Source of the DNA: Paramoeba atlantica
Taxonomy: Eukaryota; Discosea
Reading direction: 5' to 3'
Length of the DNA: 64,000 nt
NCBI GenBank assembly: GCA_977017575.1
Contig: CDRNVI010000029.1
Coordinates: forward strand, 806,001 to 870,000
Positions 27,111 through 37,765 of this stretch are shown in pieces (position 1 is the first letter of the stretch; each line of letters begins with the position of its first letter). The notes under the pieces are model-generated. The model was not told the DNA's origin, did no database searches, and saw only the letters and a list, made by a program, of their open reading frames with translations. A program made the position numbers and the translations under genes.

Positions 27111-30100
27111 CTATGCATAACTCACAAAACTCGATTCCAGGGAAGCTAAGGCCGCATCCCATGTCGTCCACTCAGGTATGATTCGACGAGCGGAGTGTAA
27201 CTTTGGCGTCTTCGTTAAAGGGTTATTGCAGAGATCTATCGTTTTAGCCCGTGCTTTGCTCCTATCATCACACCAAGTCTCGCACCAGAGCCATTCCTCA
27301 GGCAAAGAGAAGATCGGGACGACCTCCTGAACGTAGTTGGGCAAATCCTGATCCAGATTAGCTAAGCTATGCGATTCTCCTGCAAGGCTATCATAGATTG
27401 TGCGATACACATCTCCAGCTGTTCTCTCTCGAAAACGTGTAAGATCGACAACATAAATCGCGCTAATGTGATAATTTTTACCTTGTAGATGTGTTTTCCA
27501 AAAGCCGTGTTTCCAAAAACGAAACCCTTCGGTTTCCTTTCGAGCATTTTTGGTACAAAATGGAGTGTATCCCACTGCATGACCTTGTAAATCCATATTG
27601 TACAACTCTTGCACGTCAGATCGTATGACTTGATCGGCATCGACGAATATGATTCTTTGCACAGATAAAGGAAACAATACGTCAAGAAACAGAACCTTAT
27701 ATGCCCATATCAAACGCTGCTTTTCAGACTGGGCATGCAGCCAATCAGGCCATTTGTAAGTGACGAGTTCGTAGTCGCAACCAAAAGACTTGGCGTATTG
27801 TGGGAGAACCCTTTTAAAAGAAGGTGACAAAAAATTCTCTACAAGCCAGAATTTCACTCTAGCTTTTGTGTGATTCGTAAGAGTATACATCATCAGTCGA
27901 AGAAACCTCTCATAAAGAAACCCGGAAGCGATGCTGAATATATGTACCCTGGGATCATTTGTGGCAGGAACTCCCTTCACCCCTGAGTCGGAGTAAAACG
28001 GAGTTGTGGTGGCGTCCTTTCCATAACTTGCTTCACACCTTTCAACTTTAATTTCTAAGTGAAGATCCGAAAATTTGTCAATGGAAATAGAGAATGAGCT
28101 CCCTTTTACGTTCATATTGAACTCGGAACTCATGGACACATGTACTACGCGATATTTCTTGCTCCAATCTCCTTCTAGTATTGATATGGTCCATTTGCCT
28201 GGGCTCAGTTGCAACTGAAAGTAACCAAAATTGGACATCACAGTGGTATCGCGTGTTTCAGTAGTACCAGATTTTCGAGCGAATAATGGCAAACCTGGAA
28301 CTGGTTGCCCTGTGACACGATCCGTACATGAACCGGAAAGTACTAGAGAGCGTAGCTCGTACTGGACCTTTACAGATGATACTAAGCCATTTTCAAGGAA
28401 TATATTGTCCAAATCGTGGTGAGAGCGACTTGGAAAACTCAGCCAAGTTACGGGCTCCTGTACACTCATGGTGTATAAAACTGTTTTTGGCAAATCGTGG
28501 AACACAATGGGGGGATGTAAATTATCGTGAGGAACCCAGTCATAGTTGAAGGCGTATTCATAATACGCAGGTGAGGGTATTTCAAACATAATTCGTTTAG
28601 GATTCAGGAATATACGAAGTGATAGAGTAAATTTCTCGTAAAGAAGATTTGCCAGTACCAACAACTTAGACGCATCTGGAGAAAGAGGATTTATGATTGC
28701 CGAAATGGAGTGAAGACCATGGGATCGATTGTTGGGAGAAAAAGGTAATCCTGGAAGACAATCTGTATAAAAGATATCTCTGTCCCCATGCTTCCGTGCA
28801 TCTTTGTCCACGATGAGCGAAAAGACAGCACAAAACGCACTCAGAGTACCATTATTGACGTTTAGCCTATGTAAGATGCTGTTTAGCTGAGCTGAAAACT
28901 CTGGCGTAAATAACCGCAACAATTGTTCATTAAAAAGTGCAAAATCCTCCTTTGAAAAGAGAATCATCCCATCGTTGGATGTGCTCAAATCAACACAGCG
29001 ACCATTGGATATCAAAAAAGCAGGTAACGCACCGCAGACCTGAGCAGCGATTCTTTCATCCAATATGTAACGTGTATAATCGATTTTATCAGGGTGATCC
29101 ATATTATCCGGAAATTGCAGTGAAAAGTCATGAATTAGCGATTCTGAAAGATTATGTATTCGGGGTTTACTAGCGCTTGGGGTACTAGCGTCTGCCAAAT
29201 TCGACAAGTAGGCCTCTCTCAAATAGTTTGCTATTTTAAGTACTTTAGAAAAGCTTTGAGTCGAAAGAGCACTAGTTATCGCACGGATAGAAAAGTCTTC
29301 GCTGCTTCCTATAAAATAGAAGGCTACGCGTATCGCATTTTCATGCTCATTTCCATTTTTGAATGGAAAAGTGCCATTCACAATTTGTGATACTATACCA
29401 AGCAATGAGTCAATTCCTTGCAAAGTGCGAATGTCAGATACTACGATGTGTGACAAATTGAAAATTCGTGTATCTTTATCGTCGGAAATCCAATTGCCGC
29501 TCTGTAAAACACGTATGTAGTCATCAATACTCAAAGTCACATATTTCGGAGCTGTATACAATGCTGGTTGTAGATGTATTACAGAACCTAAATTTTTCGC
29601 AATGTTTGTTGCACTGTCTTTTGTCAAAGAGTTCAAAAGTCCCTTTTTAACCAAGGGTCGAAGGGCAACACGCTCCTCATCCACCGCTTTTGCAATGTCT
29701 AAATCCTTTGCCAGCGGATTTCCGTTCATGAAAGTAGCAGGCACTTCGTTGCCTCTTCCTGACTTTCGAACGTATTCCATCGCTTCTTTGTATGTTGCGT
29801 ACCATTTTCGATTTTTTAAAATTTTGGTCAACGAATGTGTAGTAAATGTGTTCAAAGTTGATACTATTAACGATTTATCTATAACGACGTTCTTTGTACC
29901 TGCCAGTTTATACAGGAATTTATAACCAAGCGTTGGATCAGATGCGTCGTTTTCGGAAAGAAAGAAAAAGCAAGAGATTATTATTTCTGCAAGCGAGACT
30001 TTACTTCTGGAGAGGCTCATATCATTTTCAACGTTTCTGATGTCTTCCATATCAAGGGTGATGGGCGCTGAAGTTTGTAGCTTGTGTTGATCTACAAGGA

Positions 30101-31804
30101 TAACGCCAAATCGGACGGGAAATGACTGCAAATACGCTTGCACAAGATGAGCAAGCGTTTGAAGACCTCCTCGGGTTGAAGGATCGAGAACTGCCACGTA
30201 ATTTATAATATTTTTAGACACAGCTTGAGGATTTTCACTTAGGATTAAGAGATTCGGATCAGAGGGTAAATTTTCTGTATTAGAATCACCTTCCAGATTG
30301 TTCAGCCATTGCACATATTTACCATTGATAAACCAACGAGGGATAGAAGAAGTCGATGGTTTAAAAGGAACACCCAAAAGACTCCTGAATAAGATTACAG
30401 CAGTATCACGAAAGCTGATATTGCTATGGCATTCTTCATCGTGAAGTTTCGTATCTTTGATACAAGCATGAAGAAGACGCATCAACTCATCGATAAGAGC
30501 ATGCTCTGCAAGCATAGCGCTACAAATTCGGAAAATGTCAATGTTATTAGCATAATACATTCGGTTGTTCAGTAAAAGCATAGATGCTCCATCGGCGACG
30601 TTATTAGTATCTTCCCTTGATTGATTTGGTAGCAATAGAGGACTGACCTGGCGTAAATCTACCCGCGACATTGCTTTCAAAGAATCTGGCAACCGAGAAC
30701 TAATGCGACGTAAAAAATGTTGAGGGTTCGTTGAAGACATTATCTGCGCACATGCCTTCATTCCCAAGTGTTGTATTTCCCAGGGACGTAAACGAGAAGA
30801 CCGGGGAATCGAAGCCTTCGTAATATTAGCAAGATGTTCTAGAAAATTAGGGAAAAAAACTGAGGAAATCTTTTGAAAAGCACATCAAGCTCAATTCCGC
30901 AAGCGATGTTGGTCACATTTCCGGTTCTGTCGTTTCCCATAGTTACATTCCTGGTGCTTTCATCTACAGCACGATATTCAGTACTTTTAATCGTCATTGC
31001 AGCTCCAAAGTTCTGGAGAGAAACATGTGCATCGCGCTCATCGGAGACTAGGTCACCTAAGAATGTGCTCTGGAATGTATAACGCAGTCGCTGCGGATAC
31101 TTTGCAAGAAGTCCTTGAATGGCGACATGGAATATGGCAGTTGATAGGTTTCCTAAACGACCATATAAAGTCATATTGTGAACTTTGTAACCATGGTTTA
31201 CATTTTCTATACAACCCGATTCAAAGTCATTGACCTCCTTTCGAGAAAGCATCAGAAAGCTCCCTTCAAGATCGTCAGGAGAAAAGACGTAATTTCCCTG
31301 ATCAAGTTCCACAAACGTTTGCATGAACATATCATGCCTTTCAACGATATTTTTGACTGGACCACTCGAGAACAGATCAAGAAAAATTCCTGCATTCGCT
31401 AGACCTTCCGTCTTTTCCTTAACAGGCTGACGCTGGGAAGCAATTTTTGGAGAATAAAAGCGGGAAGCCAGACACATTTCAAATAGATTTCGTTTTTCCA
31501 GGTCGTACGCCATCACAATATTACCCACTTCAACTACATGCTCCCAATGTGATTTGTATGAATTTCCTACACTTTTGCCCGACGCTACAATTATTTGTGA
31601 GCTTGTATCGATGAATTCCCTGGATATATTCGTGTTTGTGCAGAATTCGTAGGCCTCGTCAAGTACAGAAGTTTCTGTCCATGAGGAAAGTAAAGTTACT
31701 TCCACATCTTTGCAGGGGCAACAACAGAAAATTTGAAGGACTAATAGTAGGAATAGGTGTGATGCACCCGATGCTCTGCTGATTGAATGTGTCATCTTTC
31801 GCAC
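27111..31804 (-). CDS. UGGT: UDP-glucose:glycoprotein glucosyltransferase, split by one frameshift
   Basis: Two adjoining frames make one UGGT. 30839-31804 (321 residues) carries a signal peptide (HLFLLLVLQIFCCC) and the N-terminal thioredoxin-like region. 27111-30767 continues from PWEIQHLGMKAC to the end. The C-terminal GT24 catalytic domain is highly conserved, with HIFSIASGFLYERFLRLMMY, FVDADQVIRSD (the DxD motif), GYTPFC, NLDQDLPN and EWLWCETWC. The enzyme reglucosylates misfolded glycoproteins in the ER lumen for the calnexin/calreticulin cycle. The frames change at a run of seven T on the minus strand near 30857; one extra base there would align the frames, so a homopolymer error or a true frameshift are both possible. 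The C-terminus ends in SFVSYA, with no KDEL-like retention signal. Confidence 0.93.
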
Positions 31805-32094
31805 TTTTCATGAATTCATTCTGTAATTCTACTGGTACATAATTGAATTGTATGAATTCATAAAAATCCTTCGTCTTCAACAACAAATATCCATTCCACA
31901 AGGAAATAAAGTGATCAAAATTTGACCAAACATGTTCCGTTTTTTTCGGTATCATGGAACTGTATTTCAATAGAGTAATAATGTAATGGTTTACCCAAAA
32001 CGAAAATTTGTGGGACGGTTTGCTCACATCTGAAGTGATGGTGATAGTAATAATAATGTTTCCAATTTTTATTCAATTTACTTGCTAATTTTAT
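31805..32094. other. Spacer between LCMT1 and UGGT
   Basis: About 290 AT-rich bases upstream of the UGGT start. No feature supported. Confidence 0.45.
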
Positions 32095-33390
32095 TCAATC
32101 ACCGGATAAGAGCCATGGGAAGTATCTCTTGGGTTTACTTTTCCCTAGCGCACTTTCATTAGTACCCAAATTTGTAGCGTACGTAAGGGCATAATGTTCG
32201 TGTAGCAAGTTCCATTCTTCCATTTCATCCAAATGTTCGATTGAATTTATGTATTGGAGAAGAGCTGGATTGTTCCTAAAAAGATTCTCCGCGTATTCCT
32301 TGAGATCTGAGGATATCGCTTCAGCCCAACCTGCCCTTCGAAATCTGTCTTCTAGGAGAAAGGGATTATTCCCAGATACAGTAGACAACAAAGGACAACC
32401 TTTGATTTCAAGAGCTCCGCACCGCTTCCTACCAAATGCGTCTTCGTTTCGAATAGGATCATACGATATTATTGAACTCTCAAGAAAGTTCGTTTGCAAC
32501 ATTTGTAGCAAAGAATCAACCACAGCAGAATCCAAATAAGAAAGGACGCATTCAAAGATAAACAAAGTTGGACGACCCCAGTCAAGGAAAGCACCAAGTA
32601 TTTTACCCATACACGAAACATATCGCATATCCGAGGAAAGATAGATGAGTGATGTTCCCTTAACATTTTTGTGACTTTCAAACTCAGAATCAGTCTCGTT
32701 TCGGTATCCGTTGTTTATAGATGTATACGAGGAAAAATCTTGATCCTTTGTTACCTCGGCGGATGCCTCGCAAATACGTACGTGATTTTTAAGAAGAAGA
32801 GCAAGCACTGTTTCACTTCTCTGAAGTATCTCTTTTTTCTTATCAAGTACTTCCTTAAAATCTACATCAACCCAACAGACGCCGTCAGGCAGAGGGGACT
32901 CATGTGATGACAAATGGGACTCTTCCATGTTAGTGACTGTTTTATTTCTTTCTCTCGCTTCAAGAAGCGCGAAGAATAACGTATCATAGCCGCAACCAAA
33001 GTTCACTACTTGACACTGTGTAGAATGGTTTTTGAGAAAATGTGAAACTGCGGAGTGAACAGCCATAGTGCGAAGCCAATACCCGCGATTCATCACCGGC
33101 GAATTTCCTCTTGCGCTTACTAAGGGTCTGGATATAGAATTTAAATGAGTCGATTGCTCAGAATTCTGTGTGCCTCCAATCGATGTTGCAGTAAATTCTA
33201 TGTTCGACTTTCCGTATTTCGAGACTCCTACGTGTTGTGAAATGTTTTGCTCAGCGTTCAATTCTCCAAGAGGATTGGTTGCGACGTATTCGAACAAACG
33301 TAAGTATGGATCATTCCAATACCCACGTGCGATAGCTCTTATTTTGCTTGCAGTGGAGTCATCATTGGTAGACTGAACTAGATGAGTCAT
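32095..33390 (-). CDS. LCMT1: Leucine carboxyl methyltransferase 1 (PP2A methyltransferase)
   Basis: The protein follows LCMT1/PPM1 from end to end. It has NSPVMNRGYWLRT near the SAM pocket, VVNFGCGYDTLFFALLE as the glycine-rich SAM motif, VCWVDVDFKEVLDKK, YLSSDMRY, PTLFIFECVLSYL, and the closing EHLDEMEEWNLLHEHYAL. LCMT1 methylates the C-terminal leucine of the PP2A catalytic subunit to steer holoenzyme assembly. It is about 430 residues against ~330 in animals, with low-complexity insertions after residue 40 and near residue 235. Confidence 0.93.
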   Translation of the reverse strand: MTHLVQSTNDDSTASKIRAIARGYWNDPYLRLFEYVATNPLGELNAEQNISQHVGVSKYGKSNIEFTATSIGGTQNSEQSTHLNSISRPLVSARGNSPVMNRGYWLRTMAVHSAVSHFLKNHSTQCQVVNFGCGYDTLFFALLEARERNKTVTNMEESHLSSHESPLPDGVCWVDVDFKEVLDKKKEILQRSETVLALLLKNHVRICEASAEVTKDQDFSSYTSINNGYRNETDSEFESHKNVKGTSLIYLSSDMRYVSCMGKILGAFLDWGRPTLFIFECVLSYLDSAVVDSLLQMLQTNFLESSIISYDPIRNEDAFGRKRCGALEIKGCPLLSTVSGNNPFLLEDRFRRAGWAEAISSDLKEYAENLFRNNPALLQYINSIEHLDEMEEWNLLHEHYALTYATNLGTNESALGKSKPKRYFPWLLSGD

Positions 33391-33825
33391 AAGAACTGTG
33401 CGAGATGAGATAGAACAATTGTTTCAAGCATCTCCTGGAAGCCAAAGATACTTAGTATATTGGTGACACGGGCAATAATTGGGAAGTACGATGCGAAATC
33501 GTATTGCGAGAGTTTATCACCCGGAAGATCATGTCTTTTCGCCACAATAACTCGAAAAAAACTAGAAATATACAGACAAAAACCAGAAACATACATGTAC
33601 ATGTATGTTTGTGCTGCAGACACATTAGTTGTGCTATTATCAAAATAATTTTATTGTTTAACTATGATCTAGTCAAGTTTACGAAAACAGCATCTGGAAT
33701 CAGAAGTATAATATTGCCTTTTGATACAATATCAATATATTACATTGTGGTCGATGATGTACGTTCGATTTGATAATCTTATAAAAATATTACTAGTGTG
33801 TATACATGTAGCATCTTATCACGAT
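33391..33825. other. Intergenic spacer, nothing recognised
   Basis: About 430 AT-rich bases. A short palindrome, ATACATGTACATGTAT, lies at 33591-33606. No gene seen. Confidence 0.45.
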
Positions 33826-34662
33826 TCAATCTAAGTGGTCTTCACCAGCATCTGTACCTCTCTTGAGTTGCTTCATATAGAACTGAGCTACGCTTGCACG
33901 GGCAACCTTATTACGCTTTTCAAATAAACTCCGCTGATTATCTCGACGTTCCACATGTTTCGGGGGAGCCAACTTAAAAGGAAGAATAAAGCGCGCGGCT
34001 TCCCAAAAGTACTTACACTTCTCACCCAATTCAAGAGCGTGAATTAAATCTTCTACGCACAACAAACCGTATGCCTCCAAGTGATTCTCCACAACTAAGT
34101 TATTGTCAAGCGGGAGCAAATTTCCCTTGTCATCGCGATATCGCGCGTGATGCTTAACTAAATCACTGAGTTGTTCCTGTGAAAGAGAACCCGCGAGCAC
34201 GTAATCCTGCAATACATGCATGTCTTCCGCAACGTCTTTCGTGGAAGGAAGTATAACTGCGTCGTGAAGCTGGGACAAGCGATATTTTTCTAATAGAATC
34301 TTCGTAATGCGGCTGACATCTGTGGAGCCTTTGGTTCGAACTGCCAGCAATGCTCCTCCAGTCACCGGTGTCTCCAATGTTGCCTTTTCCAAATGCTTTA
34401 CTCGCATGTTGACTTTGCGCTCCAAGCGCTCTCTGCGTGACGCATTCAGCATAAACTCTTTCGCGGATCGGAGTCGCTTCTGCTTGGTTCCCGCCACAGC
34501 TTTTTTAGCGGTGTAGTGAGGTCGGGACAACTGATGGGAGCGGATTGCGTTTCGTATTTTCTGGTTCCGGTGTTCCTCGATTGATTTGCGACGCTGAAGT
34601 ATGGTTACACGTACTCTCTCCCCTTCGCCCGCACCAATGTGCTTCGGGATGTTTTTTCCCAT
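33826..34662 (-). CDS. uL30-family ribosome biogenesis factor (Rlp7/RPL7L1-like)
   Basis: The basic N-terminal helix is followed by an L7-type uL30 domain: GGALLAVRTKGSTDVSRITKILLEKYRL, then PLDNNLVVENHLEAYGLLCVEDLIHALELG and FILPFKLAPPKH. Cytosolic RPL7 normally has a VAWGYPN-type segment, which is replaced here by a DVAEDMHVLQDYVLAG stretch. That makes the nucleolar paralogue Rlp7/RPL7L1, needed for 27S pre-rRNA processing, the likelier match. A divergent RPL7 cannot be excluded. Confidence 0.78.
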   Translation of the reverse strand: MGKNIPKHIGAGEGERVRVTILQRRKSIEEHRNQKIRNAIRSHQLSRPHYTAKKAVAGTKQKRLRSAKEFMLNASRRERLERKVNMRVKHLEKATLETPVTGGALLAVRTKGSTDVSRITKILLEKYRLSQLHDAVILPSTKDVAEDMHVLQDYVLAGSLSQEQLSDLVKHHARYRDDKGNLLPLDNNLVVENHLEAYGLLCVEDLIHALELGEKCKYFWEAARFILPFKLAPPKHVERRDNQRSLFEKRNKVARASVAQFYMKQLKRGTDAGEDHLD

Positions 34663-34930
34663 TGTAAGAAATGCAAGTAGTGAAAATCAAGGAAAGCGGA
34701 ATAATGTTAGGAATATTCAAATCATCAAGATATATGGCATATTATATGATATAAGAATCAAAAAGTTTACCTTTCCGAAATATTAGTTCCCGAAAATGAG
34801 TCATTCAGTTCAACGAACAAGGTTACTGTTTGCAGGCTCATATGTTCCCAACCATTAAGGCTGAGCTTGGGCCAAATCTGAGCATGTGATAAAGCTGAGT
34901 CATAGCAGAGGTCCCTAAAACTATATATAG
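34663..34930. other. Spacer upstream of the Rlp7-like gene
   Basis: About 270 bases lead into the palindrome-ended element copy B. Nothing else recognised. Confidence 0.4.
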
Positions 34931-34960
34931 ATAGTTTATAGTGCTTCAAGAAAATTTATA

Positions 34961-35619
34961 AACCACCGTCCGGGTTATTATACCTAGGAGGTATAATAAG
35001 TGTCCCTAGGTATAATAACTTTGCTTTGCAAAAATGGGTAAAAAAAACTTCGCGGCGCGTTCTTTTTCGTATTCCCCACAACGTGTTATGATCCATTTGC
35101 AAGTTTCCCTATTGCGCCTGGGGAAACGTGCGCGAGTGTGGGAGGGAGTTTATTTTCTGGGGCTTTCCGGGGTAAAAGAACATGAAATGCCATGAATACA
35201 TATTTTTTCGTGGATACTATACCCCAACTCGTCAAAACTCTTGACAATGTCAATCTGATTTCTTGGTAAGTTTTCCTCATCAAACGCAACATTGAAATTT
35301 ACGAGCAGTGAGGGGAAAAGATTGTGTTGCTTCGTAGTCGACAACAAAGAGCATGCACCAGCATGCTTTTACGTGTCCAGGCGAAGAATTAATACTTTCG
35401 GAGTGTTAGAGTTTAATTAACCCTTTCGGGGTGTTAATGTATGTTAGGGCGATCGTCCGTAATCCCGTCTTTGTGGCATAAATCAGGGAGGCAATCAGAA
35501 AAATTGTGAAAAATGATGCGGTAGGGGGCAGGGGGAGGTATAATAAGGACCCTAGGGACACTTATTATACCTAGGAGGTACAATATGTGTTCCTAGGTAT
35601 AATAACCCGGACGGTGGTT
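34961..35619. mobile_element. TA-flanked MITE (AACCACCGTCCGGG termini) nested in copy B
   Basis: The ends are perfect inverted repeats of 28 bp, starting AACCACCGTCCGGGTTATTA. They are bordered by TA at 34959-34960 and 35620-35621. Inside both ends the unit CCTAGGTATAATAA repeats in alternating orientation. The empty site can be read by comparing with copy A, where the flanking TTATAGTACTATA-type sequence is uninterrupted. At 659 bp with no transposase, it is a Tc1/mariner-type MITE that jumped in after copy B was in place. Confidence 0.82.
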
Positions 35620-36011
35620 TAGTACTATAAACCTCGTTTATAGTACTATAAACACTATATAGTATTATAAAAACTATATGGTGTTTATCAGTGTTTCATG
35701 TCCAGGAGGGCGCTCGGTAGACAGATCCGTCGATGGACCTGGAGGAATTTCGCAGGGAAGGAGAGAGCCGATGGAGGTGTAGAGGCTTAGAGGTCACGAG
35801 ATGTCAGGTGGAGCAAGTGGTGTGGATACGCTGACGCGTAGAAAAAAGTGAAAAGAGTTCTAGTTTTTGTACAGAAATGGAAAAAGACGGGATCCTATAG
35901 CTCACAACAAGTTCTTCCCATAATGCTCTTTCCTTGTAGCGTGCAAACCGCCTTACAGTTGTACCTTGTTGTCATACTACAACACGTTCTCAGACGGCCG
36001 CAGAGGTCGCG

Positions 36012-36690
36012 ATGCGGCAGGAACAGATGAGTTCTCATCCAGAGGAACAAGTGGACGAGACATTACCAATCTATCCGTCTTCTCACAAGCGCAGAGCGAC
36101 GCGACAACGCTCGCGTTCTGTTCCTCGTCTATCTAATCCTTTTACCCGAGTTGTAGAGGAGGAAATCCCGCAAACAAGCGTTCCAGACCCAAGATTGCAC
36201 TCAGCGAACCAAATGGTGGAAGTATTTGGTGGTCTCTGTTGGAGGCGCTTGTTAGTTGGAGGCGCTTCTTAAGAACCAGCAGGAGCAGCAGTCTCTTTGG
36301 GAGCGGCGTAGCGCCCAAGCAAGTGAACGGTTTGAGACGCTTTAAGTAAAATACGGATCGGATCTTCGCTCCACGGCGGTGAACGGGCGCATATGGCATC
36401 AACTCCCGGCACACCGGGAGATCAACCTTTGACACTGGACAAAGTCCGGGATGAAGTGCGAAAGATAAAAGATCTCTTGGATGATTATGTCGTGGAATTG
36501 AAGGTAACCTGGTATTGGACAGGAGAGTCCCCAGCGTGTGCACAAACATGGAGAGGCGTGGCACACACGACGGGTCCTTGCTGGTGCCTGAGAAGGATTA
36601 TGATGTGTTGGAAAATCGTCTCCGTGTGGGATTACGTATGCCGACTACATTAACTCCGGAATTGGAGGATAATATCATTGGAGGATAATA
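36012..36690 (+). other. Decayed coding-like stretch inside copy B
   Basis: Two plus-strand frames (36012-36272 and 36393-36653), and a further coding-like segment up to 36690, have plausible amino-acid composition but match no family I recognise. The stretch appears broken in more than one place. It may be the remains of the protein that moved this element. Confidence 0.3.
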
Positions 36691-36896
36691 TTGGAAAATT
36701 AAAATTCCAGGATCCAAGATTAAAATTTACTAAGAAAAATAGTAAAAAAATATAGTTATTATATATAATGTTTCAGAGTTTATAGTACTATAAAATAGTT
36801 ATTGTAGTTTTACTGACCTCTGAGTCATAGTGTTAGTCTTTTCAGGACAAATAGCACAAATAATGATAATCCACAAAATCCAATGTCGAAGCACCC

Positions 36897-37565
36897 TTAA
36901 TTTGCCTTTTTTCTTCTCTTATCAAATTTTCCCATAGAAGCAGTGGCAATATTTTTTTCTGTATGAGCAATCGCTCTTAGCTTTTCGGCATCCCGTGACT
37001 TCGGTTTGCGATCCTCTGTCCCACTTATTCCCCCACCGGCACGCTTCTTGTTTTTCAACCTCTTTCCCTCGATCACCTTCTGTTTTCGCTTTTTAGACTG
37101 TGCTTTGTCTAGAAAAGGATCTCCCTTCACGGCATTTGGAAGGTATGTCGTCTTTACCTCTTCAGCCCACTCAAACTTCCTATTATGTTGTCGAGCTCGC
37201 TTTCCCCAACGATCTCTCCACTCTTTCGTGTTATCATCCCACATCTTATTTTGTTTTCTTCCCTTTGGTTTAATACCTTTTTTGCGGGCGAATTTTTCCC
37301 ACGCCGTTTCTGTGTGACTTACTTGGGGAATGGGCTTCTCCCGGGGCAATACTTGCACCGGGGAAGGACATGTCACAATCTTGCCCTCCGGCAGAATGCG
37401 GCCTGGTAGTTCGTTGAGTTTATGTGAAAGAGTAGGCAGAGCGCTGCGCAGCGTATCAATCAAAGTCTTGTCGAAATCTGCGGCATGAGGGTCTGTAGAA
37501 ACACCAGGACAATACCCGCAAAGGTTGCCGACATCGAATTCAACAGCACTGGGCAACTCCGTCAT
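36897..37565 (-). CDS. RRS1: Ribosome biogenesis regulatory protein RRS1
   Basis: The 222-residue protein matches RRS1 in order: EFDVGNLCGYCPG, LRSALPTLSHKLNELPGRILPEG, VLPREKPIPQ, TAWEKFARKKGIKPKGRKQNKMW, EWRDRWGKRARQ, and the basic tail. RRS1 works with RPF2 to load the 5S RNP into pre-60S particles in the nucleolus. Length is normal for short members of the family, and the C-terminus is Lys-rich. Confidence 0.94.
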   Translation of the reverse strand: MTELPSAVEFDVGNLCGYCPGVSTDPHAADFDKTLIDTLRSALPTLSHKLNELPGRILPEGKIVTCPSPVQVLPREKPIPQVSHTETAWEKFARKKGIKPKGRKQNKMWDDNTKEWRDRWGKRARQHNRKFEWAEEVKTTYLPNAVKGDPFLDKAQSKKRKQKVIEGKRLKNKKRAGGGISGTEDRKPKSRDAEKLRAIAHTEKNIATASMGKFDKRRKKAN

Positions 37566-37765
37566 AATATACTACGTAAATGAAAAAAGGGTTCGAAAAT
37601 GTACAGAGCGTTTTTCAACCAAATCAAGTTCTACGGAGTAAAGCACATCACTTCAAACGTCAAAAACACGAAGAACAAGAACGTACTAAAACTATTTTCT
37701 CCAATAAAACCCACAATCAAAATCAACCCTTTTCACCAACCCTATCCCCCCTTTCCTACCTTCCC

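Larger units (their letters stand above)
34931..36829. mobile_element. Unclassified palindrome-ended element, copy B, with a nested MITE
   Basis: Apart from the MITE at 34961-35619, the first ~330 bases match 9451-9780, and the last ~115 match 10176-10288. The interior is longer than in copy A and contains a coding-like stretch on the plus strand (36012-36690). The ends are TAGTACTATA-type palindromes. Two diverged copies in 64 kb suggest a repeat family of moderate number. The family is unknown. Confidence 0.65.
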
